A stretch of 64,000 bases of DNA from Massilioclostridium coli. GTDB lineage: Bacteria; Bacillota; Clostridia; Oscillospirales; Ruminococcaceae. Shown piece after piece: positions 29,484-37,984 of the stretch. The position numbers and the translations under genes were made by a program. The notes below the pieces were generated by a model. The model ran no database searches and was not told the DNA's origin. It saw only the letters and a program-made list of their open reading frames with translations. Where the stretch lies: contig NZ_FMIZ01000007.1 of NCBI RefSeq assembly GCF_900095865.1, positions 1 through 64,000 of the forward strand, written 5' to 3'. Positions within the stretch are counted from its first letter, which is position 1. Each line of letters starts with the position of its first letter.

Positions 29484-32400
29484 TTATTTCCGTTTTTTCA
29501 GTAAGGTTACAGCTGTACCAGCCAATGCAAGAACCATAATACCAGCAATTGGAGCAACGTCACCTGTTTTGGCTGCGTTTGCTTTTGTTATGGTAGATTC
29601 TTGTCCTGTTTGTGTACCATCCGCTTTGTTGTCATCTGGTGTTTCGGTAGATGGTTTTTCTACTGCTACCAGACCTTTCATTGCTTCTTGTACTCTTTCT
29701 ACTGCTGCGTCTACTTCTTCCTGGGTTGCATCTTCGTTCGCCATTACTGCGTTTGCTTCTGCTACTGCTGCTTGCAGTACTGCGTAGCTTTCCGCTGTAT
29801 ATGCGTTCGCATCTTTGCCGTTGGCTTCCGCAATTACTTTTTCCAGGATGGATTTATCTGCTTTGTATCTCAGGTTCAGCATCGCATTCAACAGATTGCT
29901 TTCTGCTGTTTCGATTTCTACCTGCATTGCATTGTCTTTATCCGCTAATAAATCTTGCGCTGTTTTCAATGCTTCTAAGAATTCTGCCTGACCTGCTTCT
30001 ACATAGTCATTCATGTCATAGCCTTCTGCCAAGGATACCAGAGCTTCTAAGGAAGTAATATCTCCTTTGACAAAGCCCAGTTTATGGATTTCGGTCATTA
30101 ATGCTTTCCATGCTGCATCTACTGCATCCTGACTTGCTGCTGGATCTGCCGCAATTTCTTTTGCTGCATCCAATGCTGCGTTGAAGGATTCCTGTACATC
30201 TGCGATAACATTGTTAAAGTCATCAGATGTTTTTTGTTCTTCTGCGTATACGATTACTTTGTTTAGGATATCTTTATTGGTTTCCACTGGTTCTACTGGT
30301 TTCTTTTCCAGTGCGTCATAAGCATTCTGCAGTGCTGTTACTGCTTCGTTAACTTGTTCCTGGGTTGCTTCTTCATTCGCAATCAGGTTTTTCGCTTTTT
30401 CCAGTTCTGCTACAAAGGTATTTTTTGCTTCTCCATCTACATACTGGTTCAAATCAGTATCTTTTACCTGGTTGTAGAGGGTTTCTAATGCTGTTTTATC
30501 TACTTCTGGTGGTTCTGGGGTTTCAACTTCATTGTAAATGCCCATTTCAGCCAACTGTAGATAGTAAGGTTCTCCTGCTGGAGGATCTCCTACACGTGTA
30601 ACATTTAAGCGTATATAACGTGCATTTTGCAGTTCATCAAATGTCAATACAGCTGGTTTTCCTTCTGGAGCAGTATAATCGTTATAGGTTCCGATTGTAG
30701 TGTATTCAGAAGCGCCATCCGCTTTTACCTGTATGGTAAAGTCTTTTGGGAAGGATGGTGTTTTTCCATCCGCTGTTTTCACATCAGTTCTTGGATAGAT
30801 ATGAATGCGGTTAAATTCGGTGTTAGCACCCAAATCAATTTCTACCCAGTGGTTTACATCTGGAGTAGTGGTAGAAGTTGAGGTGTATCCCATACTACCT
30901 GTGGTAGAAATTTTATTGCCATCTGTTAAATATTTGTTATTCCAATCTGTGTTATTGATAGATGGACTGGAATTAACGGTTTTATTTAATGCTAGGTCCA
31001 CACGCTCAATTTCTGAGTTGGTAACTGTTACGTTTGTAGTACCTTCGATGGTAAAGGTTACTTCATTTTTATCAGATTCTACTGCACCGGAGATGCTGGA
31101 GAATTGATAGTCAACATCGTTTACAGGTGTTACTTTTAATGTGATTTCATCGCCTGCTTTTACGGGTTCAGAGATTGGTAGTTTCTGCATTTCACCACCA
31201 TTGATGGACACATAGCTAGCAGCCGCTGTGTTGGAATCGGCGATGTTTAATAAGTATTCACGGGTTACTTTTGTTTGAATGGTGTAATTACCGGAACCTA
31301 CTTTAAACATTGCTTTATTGTCATCCATGCCAACAAATTCTACGCCTTCGGATTCGGCAATTGCTGCACCGTTTTCTGTAATATTATCGATACCGCCATC
31401 TTCTGTTGGAACATAGATAGTAGCTGTGGAGTTTGCAGGAACCTGTACATCCATTTGTAAGGTATTGTTGTCTACATATTTCCAATTACTGATAATTGTA
31501 CCATATGGAGTTTCATAAGAAGTATTCGCAAATTCTAAGTCCCCACCCTGATATGGATTGATAGTTACATTTTTGTAACCAGGATTTGTTTCATCATACA
31601 TAATACCGCCTACATAGTTGTAGAACCATTCACCAATAGAACCTAAAGAGTAGTGGTTGAAGGAGTTCATGCCAACATCACCGAATTGTCCGGTTTCTGC
31701 GATATAAGAGTTCCAACGTTCCCAAATGGTTGTTGCACCAGCTTTTACACTGTACAGCCAAGATGGGTAAGTGTCTTGTAATAATAGACGGTAAGCGACA
31801 TCAGAGTAACCCATTTCTGTCAGCATTGGGCAGAGGTAAGCAACGCCGATAAAGCCTGTGGACAGATGCCAATCTTTTGCTTTGATATCTGCTACTAAGT
31901 AGTCAGCTGCTTTTTGTCTCGCTTCTTCTGTTGGTAATAAGTCAAATTTTAAAGCAACCAGATAGCTGGTTTGTGTTTGGCCTTTCACATGACCTTCTGC
32001 ATCAACGAATTCTTTATTGAATGCGTCGCGTACTTCAAGGAATAAGTTGTGATAATATGTTGCGTCTTCTGTTTCTCCAATAACTTCTGCCATTTTGGAT
32101 AACAGGTTAGCGCAGTATGCGAAATAACCAGTACCAATAACCTCTTTTGGAGTATCGGCGTTAATGGATAACCAGTCCCCATAAGCACTACAGCTGGAAG
32201 GTAAGATATGAGAATCTCCGCCCATAGTGTTGTAACGGTCTACCCATTTTTTCATTCCGTCATAGGATTGTCTGATAATATCTGTATTACCATAAGTGGT
32301 GTACATGGTCCATGGGATGATTACAACGGCATCGCCCCAACCGGAGTTACCAAAGGAACCACTCATGCCATCACCAGGTGTTACATAGTTTGGAGTCCAG

Positions 32401-34592
32401 TCAGCAACTGCACCATCTGCACGTTGGTTGGAAATAACATCTTCCATAAATTTTACAAAGAATTGGTTTACATCCATGTTCATGGAAGCGGTGCGAACAA
32501 ATACCTGTCCGTCACCAGTATAGCCTAAACGTTCATCACGCTGTGGGCAATCGGTAGGAACGCTGATAAAGTTATCTCTCTGGCCCCAAGTAATATTGCT
32601 TTGTAACTGGTTTACCCATTCGTTAGAAGTAGTAAATGTACCAGTTGTTTCTTGCAAGGAGCTTAATGCAATCCCTGTAATATCTTCTGCAGTAGGAACT
32701 CCAGGATAACCGGTTACTTCAATGTAACGGAAACCGTGGAAGGTAAAACGTGGTTCATAAGTTTCACCGTTTTCATCACCTTTTAAGGTGTAGTAGTCGG
32801 TGGCTTTTGCGGAACGGAGGTTGTCTGTATATAGAGTACCATCCTGGTTCAGCATTTCACCAAAACGGAGTTTTACTGTTGTTCCAGCTTCACCTTTTAC
32901 ATGTAAGCGGGCAAAACCAGCAATGTTTTGTCCAAGGTCAAAGATATAAGTACCTTCGGAAGGATTGGTTACTTCAATTGGTTTAAATTCTTGGATTGCT
33001 TTTACGGTTGGTCCCATTTGAGCAACAATGTCACCATTATAGCTGGATTCTTTTGCAGAATACCAGGAAGAATCCTCCGTGTATGCTGTTGTGGACCAGC
33101 CTGGGATTTCCAGATTAGCATCATAGCTTTCACCGCCCTGGAAGTCATCCTCAATAATTGGTCCATTTCCGTTGATTTTCCAAGAAGAATCAGTTGCGGC
33201 AACAATTGCCTTTTCTCCATCTGCATATTCTACTTCTACTTGGCAGAGCAGTTTGGAGCCTGTACCGTAACGGTTATTACCGCCTACAAACAATTTACCA
33301 GAATACCAACCGTGTCCAGTCATTGCACCAATGACGTTTTTGCCTTGTTGCAACAAATCTGTTACATCAAATGTTTGATACATGACATAGTTGTTGTCGT
33401 CCTGGTTCAGTTCATAGTTTGTCCAGCCTGGGTTAAAGTAATCGTCGCTTACTTTTTGGCCATTTACTTCCAATTCGTAAATACCCAAAGCGGAAGCATG
33501 AATAGTTGCTTTTTTGATTTCTTTGTTGACATCAAATTCTTTACGGTACATTGGAGCGGAGCTCATGGAATCTTTTTGTAATCCCAAAGTATTATAAACT
33601 TCTAATTCTCCATTATTTACAGTACCAAAATTGAAGCTTCTATTGCCGTTATCAAAATTTTCAGAGAACAGAATATCATCTGTATCTGTGTCTTTTACAA
33701 CGATATTGTCAAAGCTTCCGTGTTCATCACAGTCACCTGCATTGGTTACTTGACGGAAACCAATTTTTCCGTAAGCAGCTAAGTCGCTAGTGCGTTGATC
33801 AATTTGTATATCATCAATCCAAGTGGTGATTTGGTTGCCTTCCACTTGAATTTTGATATGATGCTGTTTTTGTTGGTCTTCTACTGGAATAACATCATCA
33901 ATAGATTTTTCATCAATACAGCTTGCTGCATTGTTAACCCATTGGTGTGGGCGGAAGCTAGTTTTTCCATTAAATTTCTTTTCAAATGTGTTTACCTGCC
34001 ACATTAAGAAATTGGAAGTGTCTTTTGCCGCAAAGATAATACCAATATCATCTTTGAGGATACGGAAATCCATTTCAACAGAATAATTTGCTGGAGATGG
34101 TTGTGCTCCCTCATCTAGTTCAATCCATTTTGCAGACCAATTTGTCTCCATTAAACCAGTTTCCCAGTAAGCTTCCTCACTAGAGGTTGCGGTGTTACCT
34201 TTATTGTCTGTAACAGTTACCTGCCAGAAATAGCGGGTAGTAGGCTGTAATGCCTCACCATTATAAACAATATTAACGGATTGATCGGATTCTACTACAT
34301 TGGAATCCCATACATAAGGGCCATTTTTCAGGTTTTCTTGGCTGGTTGCGACCTGAATATGATAGGATTTTTGCGTTACACCGCGCTCAGAAGAATCAAT
34401 TTTCCAACTGAAATTTGGTGTAGTGTTGTCAATCCCTAATGGGTTGACGGAGGACTCTACCTCCAGATTGGTTACAGAAAGAGCTGGATCTGCCGCAAAC
34501 GCAGTAATATTTAATCCAACAACCATCTGTAACATCAGGCATACTGCTAATACCGCAGCAAGTATGGACCTGATTTTGCTTTTGGTCTTCAT
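29484..34592 (-). CDS. secreted GH78 alpha-L-rhamnosidase with F5/8C and FIVAR modules and wall anchor
   Basis: 1702 residues. Start is ATG 34592 (GAAAGGAG 8 bases upstream, then signal peptide to about AFA, residue 34); the more distal in-frame ATG overlaps the shared operator. An N-terminal fibronectin-like domain (~36-140) is followed by an inserted LamG-like domain (~160-310), the rhamnosidase N domain (~345-500), a concanavalin-like domain and the (alpha/alpha)6 catalytic core (~640-1050). The TDCPQRDERLGYTGDGQ motif (about residues 676-692) carries the acidic residues of GH78. Then come a carbohydrate-binding F5/8C domain (~1202-1350), four FIVAR modules (~1363-1665) and AKTGD plus hydrophobic tail plus KKRK. 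It removes terminal alpha-L-rhamnose from plant or bacterial glycans at the cell surface. FIVAR-anchor DNA is an inverted copy of that in the CotH-kinase gene. Confidence 0.93.
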   Translation of the reverse strand: MKTKSKIRSILAAVLAVCLMLQMVVGLNITAFAADPALSVTNLEVESSVNPLGIDNTTPNFSWKIDSSERGVTQKSYHIQVATSQENLKNGPYVWDSNVVESDQSVNIVYNGEALQPTTRYFWQVTVTDNKGNTATSSEEAYWETGLMETNWSAKWIELDEGAQPSPANYSVEMDFRILKDDIGIIFAAKDTSNFLMWQVNTFEKKFNGKTSFRPHQWVNNAASCIDEKSIDDVIPVEDQQKQHHIKIQVEGNQITTWIDDIQIDQRTSDLAAYGKIGFRQVTNAGDCDEHGSFDNIVVKDTDTDDILFSENFDNGNRSFNFGTVNNGELEVYNTLGLQKDSMSSAPMYRKEFDVNKEIKKATIHASALGIYELEVNGQKVSDDYFNPGWTNYELNQDDNNYVMYQTFDVTDLLQQGKNVIGAMTGHGWYSGKLFVGGNNRYGTGSKLLCQVEVEYADGEKAIVAATDSSWKINGNGPIIEDDFQGGESYDANLEIPGWSTTAYTEDSSWYSAKESSYNGDIVAQMGPTVKAIQEFKPIEVTNPSEGTYIFDLGQNIAGFARLHVKGEAGTTVKLRFGEMLNQDGTLYTDNLRSAKATDYYTLKGDENGETYEPRFTFHGFRYIEVTGYPGVPTAEDITGIALSSLQETTGTFTTSNEWVNQLQSNITWGQRDNFISVPTDCPQRDERLGYTGDGQVFVRTASMNMDVNQFFVKFMEDVISNQRADGAVADWTPNYVTPGDGMSGSFGNSGWGDAVVIIPWTMYTTYGNTDIIRQSYDGMKKWVDRYNTMGGDSHILPSSCSAYGDWLSINADTPKEVIGTGYFAYCANLLSKMAEVIGETEDATYYHNLFLEVRDAFNKEFVDAEGHVKGQTQTSYLVALKFDLLPTEEARQKAADYLVADIKAKDWHLSTGFIGVAYLCPMLTEMGYSDVAYRLLLQDTYPSWLYSVKAGATTIWERWNSYIAETGQFGDVGMNSFNHYSLGSIGEWFYNYVGGIMYDETNPGYKNVTINPYQGGDLEFANTSYETPYGTIISNWKYVDNNTLQMDVQVPANSTATIYVPTEDGGIDNITENGAAIAESEGVEFVGMDDNKAMFKVGSGNYTIQTKVTREYLLNIADSNTAAASYVSINGGEMQKLPISEPVKAGDEITLKVTPVNDVDYQFSSISGAVESDKNEVTFTIEGTTNVTVTNSEIERVDLALNKTVNSSPSINNTDWNNKYLTDGNKISTTGSMGYTSTSTTTPDVNHWVEIDLGANTEFNRIHIYPRTDVKTADGKTPSFPKDFTIQVKADGASEYTTIGTYNDYTAPEGKPAVLTFDELQNARYIRLNVTRVGDPPAGEPYYLQLAEMGIYNEVETPEPPEVDKTALETLYNQVKDTDLNQYVDGEAKNTFVAELEKAKNLIANEEATQEQVNEAVTALQNAYDALEKKPVEPVETNKDILNKVIVYAEEQKTSDDFNNVIADVQESFNAALDAAKEIAADPAASQDAVDAAWKALMTEIHKLGFVKGDITSLEALVSLAEGYDMNDYVEAGQAEFLEALKTAQDLLADKDNAMQVEIETAESNLLNAMLNLRYKADKSILEKVIAEANGKDANAYTAESYAVLQAAVAEANAVMANEDATQEEVDAAVERVQEAMKGLVAVEKPSTETPDDNKADGTQTGQESTITKANAAKTGDVAPIAGIMVLALAGTAVTLLKKRK
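29542..30503 (-). repeat. inverted repeat copy 2 (FIVAR stalk and anchor)
   Basis: Partner of 8747-9708, gapless, differing at scattered positions (e.g. Ile/Val, Asp/Asn, Ala/Thr changes). It encodes the C-terminal part of the rhamnosidase gene in opposite orientation. Confidence 0.93.
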
Positions 34593-34617
34593 GTTCTTTT
34601 CTCCTTTCAGATTATAT

Positions 34618-34720
34618 AATTTTAGGCACAAAAACCTATTTACCATTATATATCAAATTTGTGCATTATTTCAAGTTTAAATCAGCAAAACATATATTAT
34701 AACTAATTATTTTTATATAT
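34618..34720 (-). promoter_or_regulatory. promoter/operator block A (rhamnosidase gene)
   Basis: Read on the minus strand: -35 TTGAAA (34674-34669), 18-bp spacer, -10 TATAAT (34650-34645), then the near-palindrome TAGGT-N6-GCCTA (34638-34623) about 8-22 bases after the -10. The whole ~100 bases matches 36608-36710 without gaps at roughly 75% identity. The operator lies at the start of transcription, as a repressor site would. Confidence 0.75.
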
Positions 34721-34750
34721 TATAGTTCATAATGCTGATACTGTTTTATA

Positions 34751-34784
34751 AAAAAGAACCTTTGTATTATGCAAAGGTTCTTTT
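34751..34784 (-). terminator. terminator of the isomerase-like gene
   Basis: AAAAGAACCTTT / AAAGGTTCTTTT stem with 9-nt loop; on the minus strand it is followed by TT-rich sequence. The gap to 34983 contains nothing else recognised. Confidence 0.75.
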
Positions 34785-34983
34785 CATAACTATAATAGAA
34801 AATATTAGATATCCGTATTAGGCCGATTACCTTATTTCTCTCAGAATAGAATCTATCCCTGAACTGAAAGATAACGAAAAAGCGTAAAGAGTGTATTAAC
34901 TCGATATTGCTTCATAGTAGCTCATAGAAGTTATAGTCTCATACTTCTATTTAGCGGAAGGATACACTAAAATTTTCCGATTT

Positions 34984-36402
34984 TTATCTGGTTACAATTT
35001 CAACAGGCACGTTGAATATTTTTGCAACTTTCAGGATTTTTTCAATATGTCTGCCAGAAGCTGCAGCAAAGTGATGTGTAGGACCACATTCACTCCAACG
35101 GTTAATAAATTCTCTTGCCCCACATTCAAAACGGGTTCTCATATTTGTATCACCGAAGGAGAGGATTTTTCCTTCTTCATTTATACCTTCTGCAACAATA
35201 AATTTAAAGTTGCCATTTCCATCCTGTGTGATTGCCAAATAAGTAACTGGGCCAAGATGTGGATAGAATTGTGTGAGGTATCCGCCACCTGTTTTACCAT
35301 GGAATACTTTTACAATTTTCATGGTTGGTTTTTTGCTGGAGATATCCGCATCACCGGAACCACTATGGCCAATAATTACAATATCATCGTTAAAGTCAAC
35401 AGAATACATTTCAGCAAGTTGTCCAGTACCTGAAATTGTTTTCAAAATGCTCATTGCCATCGCAACTTTCATATCACCTTCAACGGCACAGGCAACTCCT
35501 TGTTTGATCAGCATAGAGAAAGCTGGAATCAGCATACTATCCAGTACGCCTGCTTTTCCCTGAGCAAAACCATCATAATGGGATGCGATCAAGCCGAGTT
35601 TTTCGTCTTTTACCCATTGTTCAAACGCAACAACGTATTTTGCCATTTCCCATACTTCTTCAATACTTCCGCCACCTTCAATATCAAAGGTATCCAGAAT
35701 ATCTTGTGCTTTAGCGCGGATGGCATCTTCATCTGTAATATTATCCGCAATAACCCACATTTTTTCCCAGTCAAACTGTTTGGTGTATAAGTCCATTCTT
35801 CTGTACAGGTTGGATTCATCAATATAGAGGTCCATCATGCCAGGGTATGGTCTTCCGATTTGTGCGATATTTGTATCACGGAATCTTCTACGCACCTGAG
35901 CTGCTTGGCACCATTCTTCGATTTCTGATTGAACGGAAGAATCTCCACCTTCTACAACACCTGTAATTACAGCATGTCTCTTGCCAAAACGTTCCAGGTC
36001 AGCTACCATTTCACCAACAGCTCCACATGCATAACCTTCACCAAGCCATGAAGCAATATCTGTGTGGTCATAATCCAATGCTTTCAACTTTTGAACATTT
36101 ACAAGAACAACAGGTACATCCAGATCTTTTACAGCAGGTAACATGTTGTAAGATGTAGCATAAGTTAAAAGCTGTAAAAATACTAAATCAACATCTGCTG
36201 CACGGAACAGGTCCCCAGCAGCCTGTGACTGTTCTTTTGTTGTCACCATTCCACCATCAATAATTTCTACTGAATCCGGAATAGTCTTTTTGAATGCATC
36301 ATATTGTGCTTCAAATTCTGGTACCAGTGATGGGAATTGAGGAAGATATGCACCTAACGCAATGGAAAATACCCCAACTTTTGCTTTTGTATTAACTAAC
36401 AT
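34984..36402 (-). CDS. L-fucose/L-arabinose isomerase family protein
   Basis: 472 residues from ATG 36402, which has GGGAGG 7 bases upstream; the longer frame to 36456 lacks any ribosome site. Fold of the FucI/AraA superfamily, with an N-terminal sugar-phosphate-binding-like half (FSIALGAYLPQFP, VDLVFLQLLTYATSYNMLP in part) and a C-terminal half with the metal/active-site region (GLIASHYDGFAQGKAG, ACAVEGDMKVAMAM with a Glu, GHSGSGDADI and the CGPTHHFAAASG stretch with a His pair). Such enzymes interconvert aldoses and ketoses; L-arabinose, L-fucose and related sugars are possible. It shares a promoter/operator block with the rhamnosidase, so a deoxyhexose role is inferred. Confidence 0.78.
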   Translation of the reverse strand: MLVNTKAKVGVFSIALGAYLPQFPSLVPEFEAQYDAFKKTIPDSVEIIDGGMVTTKEQSQAAGDLFRAADVDLVFLQLLTYATSYNMLPAVKDLDVPVVLVNVQKLKALDYDHTDIASWLGEGYACGAVGEMVADLERFGKRHAVITGVVEGGDSSVQSEIEEWCQAAQVRRRFRDTNIAQIGRPYPGMMDLYIDESNLYRRMDLYTKQFDWEKMWVIADNITDEDAIRAKAQDILDTFDIEGGGSIEEVWEMAKYVVAFEQWVKDEKLGLIASHYDGFAQGKAGVLDSMLIPAFSMLIKQGVACAVEGDMKVAMAMSILKTISGTGQLAEMYSVDFNDDIVIIGHSGSGDADISSKKPTMKIVKVFHGKTGGGYLTQFYPHLGPVTYLAITQDGNGNFKFIVAEGINEEGKILSFGDTNMRTRFECGAREFINRWSECGPTHHFAAASGRHIEKILKVAKIFNVPVEIVTR

Positions 36403-36607
36403 AAAAAACCTCCCAGTGTTTGTTTTCGGACTGCAAATTGTATGGAAAATAGTCAACCTTTATTTTTACCATAAACAATCTTGCTAGGATGCAGGATTAT
36501 CCTCCAGCGATGCCAAAAATATAGATAAGAAAGTTTTACTCGCTGTTTTGTAAGATTGGCTGATTTAGATTCCTAACTATTGAAATTTATTTTACAGTAC
36601 CGATAAT
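36403..36607 (-). other. ~205-nt leader of the isomerase-like gene
   Basis: Transcribed from block B, this leader is far longer than the ~30 nt between block A and its gene. It holds a GGAGGATAATCCTGCATCC-type weak hairpin (about 36487-36505), but no riboswitch that I recognise. Confidence 0.4.
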
Positions 36608-36710
36608 TGTTTTAGGTACAAAAACCTATCTATCATTATATCCTAATAACCTACACTATTTCAAGATAAAAGCAGTAAAATGCATAATATAACCAATATT
36701 TTTTATGTTC
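36608..36710 (-). promoter_or_regulatory. promoter/operator block B (isomerase-like gene)
   Basis: Minus strand: TTGAAA (36664-36659), 18-bp spacer, TATAAT (36640-36635), and a perfect TAGGT-N6-ACCTA palindrome (36628-36613). Same spacing and order as block A, offset by exactly 1990 bases. Confidence 0.75.
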
Positions 36711-36736
36711 TAGAGAAGATTACTTAGAATATGTAT

Positions 36737-36772
36737 AAAAAGGAACCCTTATCATGATAAGAGTTCCTTTTT
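36737..36772 (-). terminator. terminator of the cytidylate-kinase-like gene
   Basis: AAAAGGAACCCTTAT / ATAAGAGTTCCTTTT stem (one mismatch), 4-nt loop; U-rich on the minus-strand side. Confidence 0.8.
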
Positions 36773-36818
36773 ATAATAAAAGTAGGGGAAATATTATAGT
36801 TGAATAAAATAGAATCTA

Positions 36819-37451
36819 TTATTTTTCCAGTGATGCCTCTTTTTGTTTTGCCAGTTCCGCCAAAAATTTTACGGTGCCGTCAACACCCAGCATACTGCTA
36901 TCTACAGAACAGTGATAATTCTCTAGATCTCCCCATTTCCGGTCAGAGTAATAATGATAATAGGTATTACGGCGTTTGTCTGTTTTCATGATTCTCTCTT
37001 TTGCTTTGTTTGGAGTGAGATCGTAAAGGTCAGAGATACGTTTTATCCGTTCTTCCAGTGGCGCGTAAATAAATAGGCTTAATAGCTCTGGACGTTCCCG
37101 AAGGATATAATCCGCACAACGTCCTACAATAATACAGCTTCCTTCATCTGCAATGTGACGAATGATGTCGGATTGGATAAAATACAGTTTATCATTAATT
37201 GGTGCATCTGTTAACGGAGAATAGCGGCCTCCCAAAATAAAGGAACCGGTTGATAGCGAATAAAGCAAGCTGTGGGAAGCGGTTTCGTCAATATTTTTGA
37301 CCACATCCTGGTGCATCCCGCTCTCCTTTGCCGCCACTTCGATCAATTCTTTATCATAAAAAGGAATCTCCAGCAAGCGGGATAATTTTTGTGCGATTTC
37401 TCGGCCACCACTTCCAAATTGTCTTCCTATTGTAATAATTGTATGTTTCAT
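36819..37451 (-). CDS. cytidylate kinase-like family protein (AAA_26)
   Basis: 210 residues with Walker A-like GRQFGSGGREIAQKL at residues 8-22, FYDKELIEVAA, GRCADYIL and an Arg/Lys lid region (DLTPNKAKERIMKTDKRRNTYY in part). GAAAGGA lies upstream of the ATG at 37451. The family resembles Cmk, but members of this AAA_26 group in Firmicutes are separate from the essential Cmk and their substrate is not settled. Single-gene unit. Confidence 0.8.
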   Translation of the reverse strand: MKHTIITIGRQFGSGGREIAQKLSRLLEIPFYDKELIEVAAKESGMHQDVVKNIDETASHSLLYSLSTGSFILGGRYSPLTDAPINDKLYFIQSDIIRHIADEGSCIIVGRCADYILRERPELLSLFIYAPLEERIKRISDLYDLTPNKAKERIMKTDKRRNTYYHYYSDRKWGDLENYHCSVDSSMLGVDGTVKFLAELAKQKEASLEK

Positions 37452-37595
37452 GTTGCTGCATCCTTTCTATACTTTTGGATTAAAACAGTGGACAAATACC
37501 ATTGTTTTTATTATTATAACACATTTGTTTGGCAAATGATACTAATTTTTTGTAAAAATTAAAAAAATAATAGATAAAAAGTTGTATTTATAAGT

Positions 37596-37629
37596 AGAAA
37601 AAAGCAGTCCAATTTAATTGGACTGCTTT
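37596..37629 (-). terminator. terminator of the small ferredoxin gene
   Basis: AAAGCAGTCCAAT (37601-37613) / ATTGGACTGCTTT (37617-37629), T5 tract on the minus strand. Confidence 0.85.
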
Positions 37630-37649
37630 CATGTAATAAAACGATTCCA

Positions 37650-37820
37650 CTATTCAGCTTGTGGAGCGCCTACTGGACATACAGATGCGCAGGAACCGCA
37701 ATCGATACAAGTATCAGCATCGATGCAGTATTTGCCATCACCAGCAGAGATTGCACTTACAGGGCATTCAGCTTCGCAAGCGCCGCAGCTAATGCATTCG
37801 TCAGAAATTTTATAAGCCAT
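37650..37820 (-). CDS. small 2[4Fe-4S] ferredoxin
   Basis: 56 residues, reading MAYKISDECISCGACEAECP at the N-terminus and ending PVGAPQAE. Two CxxCxxCxxxCP clusters (CISCGACEAECP and CIDCGSCASVCP) give the clostridial ferredoxin pattern. Start ATG 37820 with AAGGAGGT 8 bases upstream, a strong promoter and a terminator make it a real, well-expressed gene despite its length. It is the likely electron carrier for the PFOR and KOR enzymes in this window, which is inference. Confidence 0.95.
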   Translation of the reverse strand: MAYKISDECISCGACEAECPVSAISAGDGKYCIDADTCIDCGSCASVCPVGAPQAE

Positions 37821-37870
37821 GGATCGTTACCTCCTTATTGATTTTTATAACTAAAAGTTATAACACCTAT

Positions 37871-37898
37871 ATTTTATCATATTCTGCAAAAATATCAA
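37871..37898 (-). promoter_or_regulatory. promoter of the small ferredoxin gene
   Basis: Minus strand: TTGATA (37898-37893), 16-bp spacer, TAAAAT (37876-37871). Confidence 0.65.
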
Positions 37899-37984
37899 GT
37901 TCTGAGCAAGAAAATCTACAGAAAAAATAGTGGAAATTCTGTGAATATTATCTGATAAAATCGAGAGGAAAATATCCGAAAAAA

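Noticed and set aside
8747-30503. Interpretation of the inverted repeat as an insertion sequence or transposon
   Set aside because: No transposase, no terminal short repeats and no target duplication; the repeat lies entirely within coding sequence of two surface genes.
32928-33581. 217-codon plus-strand frame within the rhamnosidase gene
   Set aside because: No start signal and no family resemblance; it lies wholly over conserved GH78 coding sequence.
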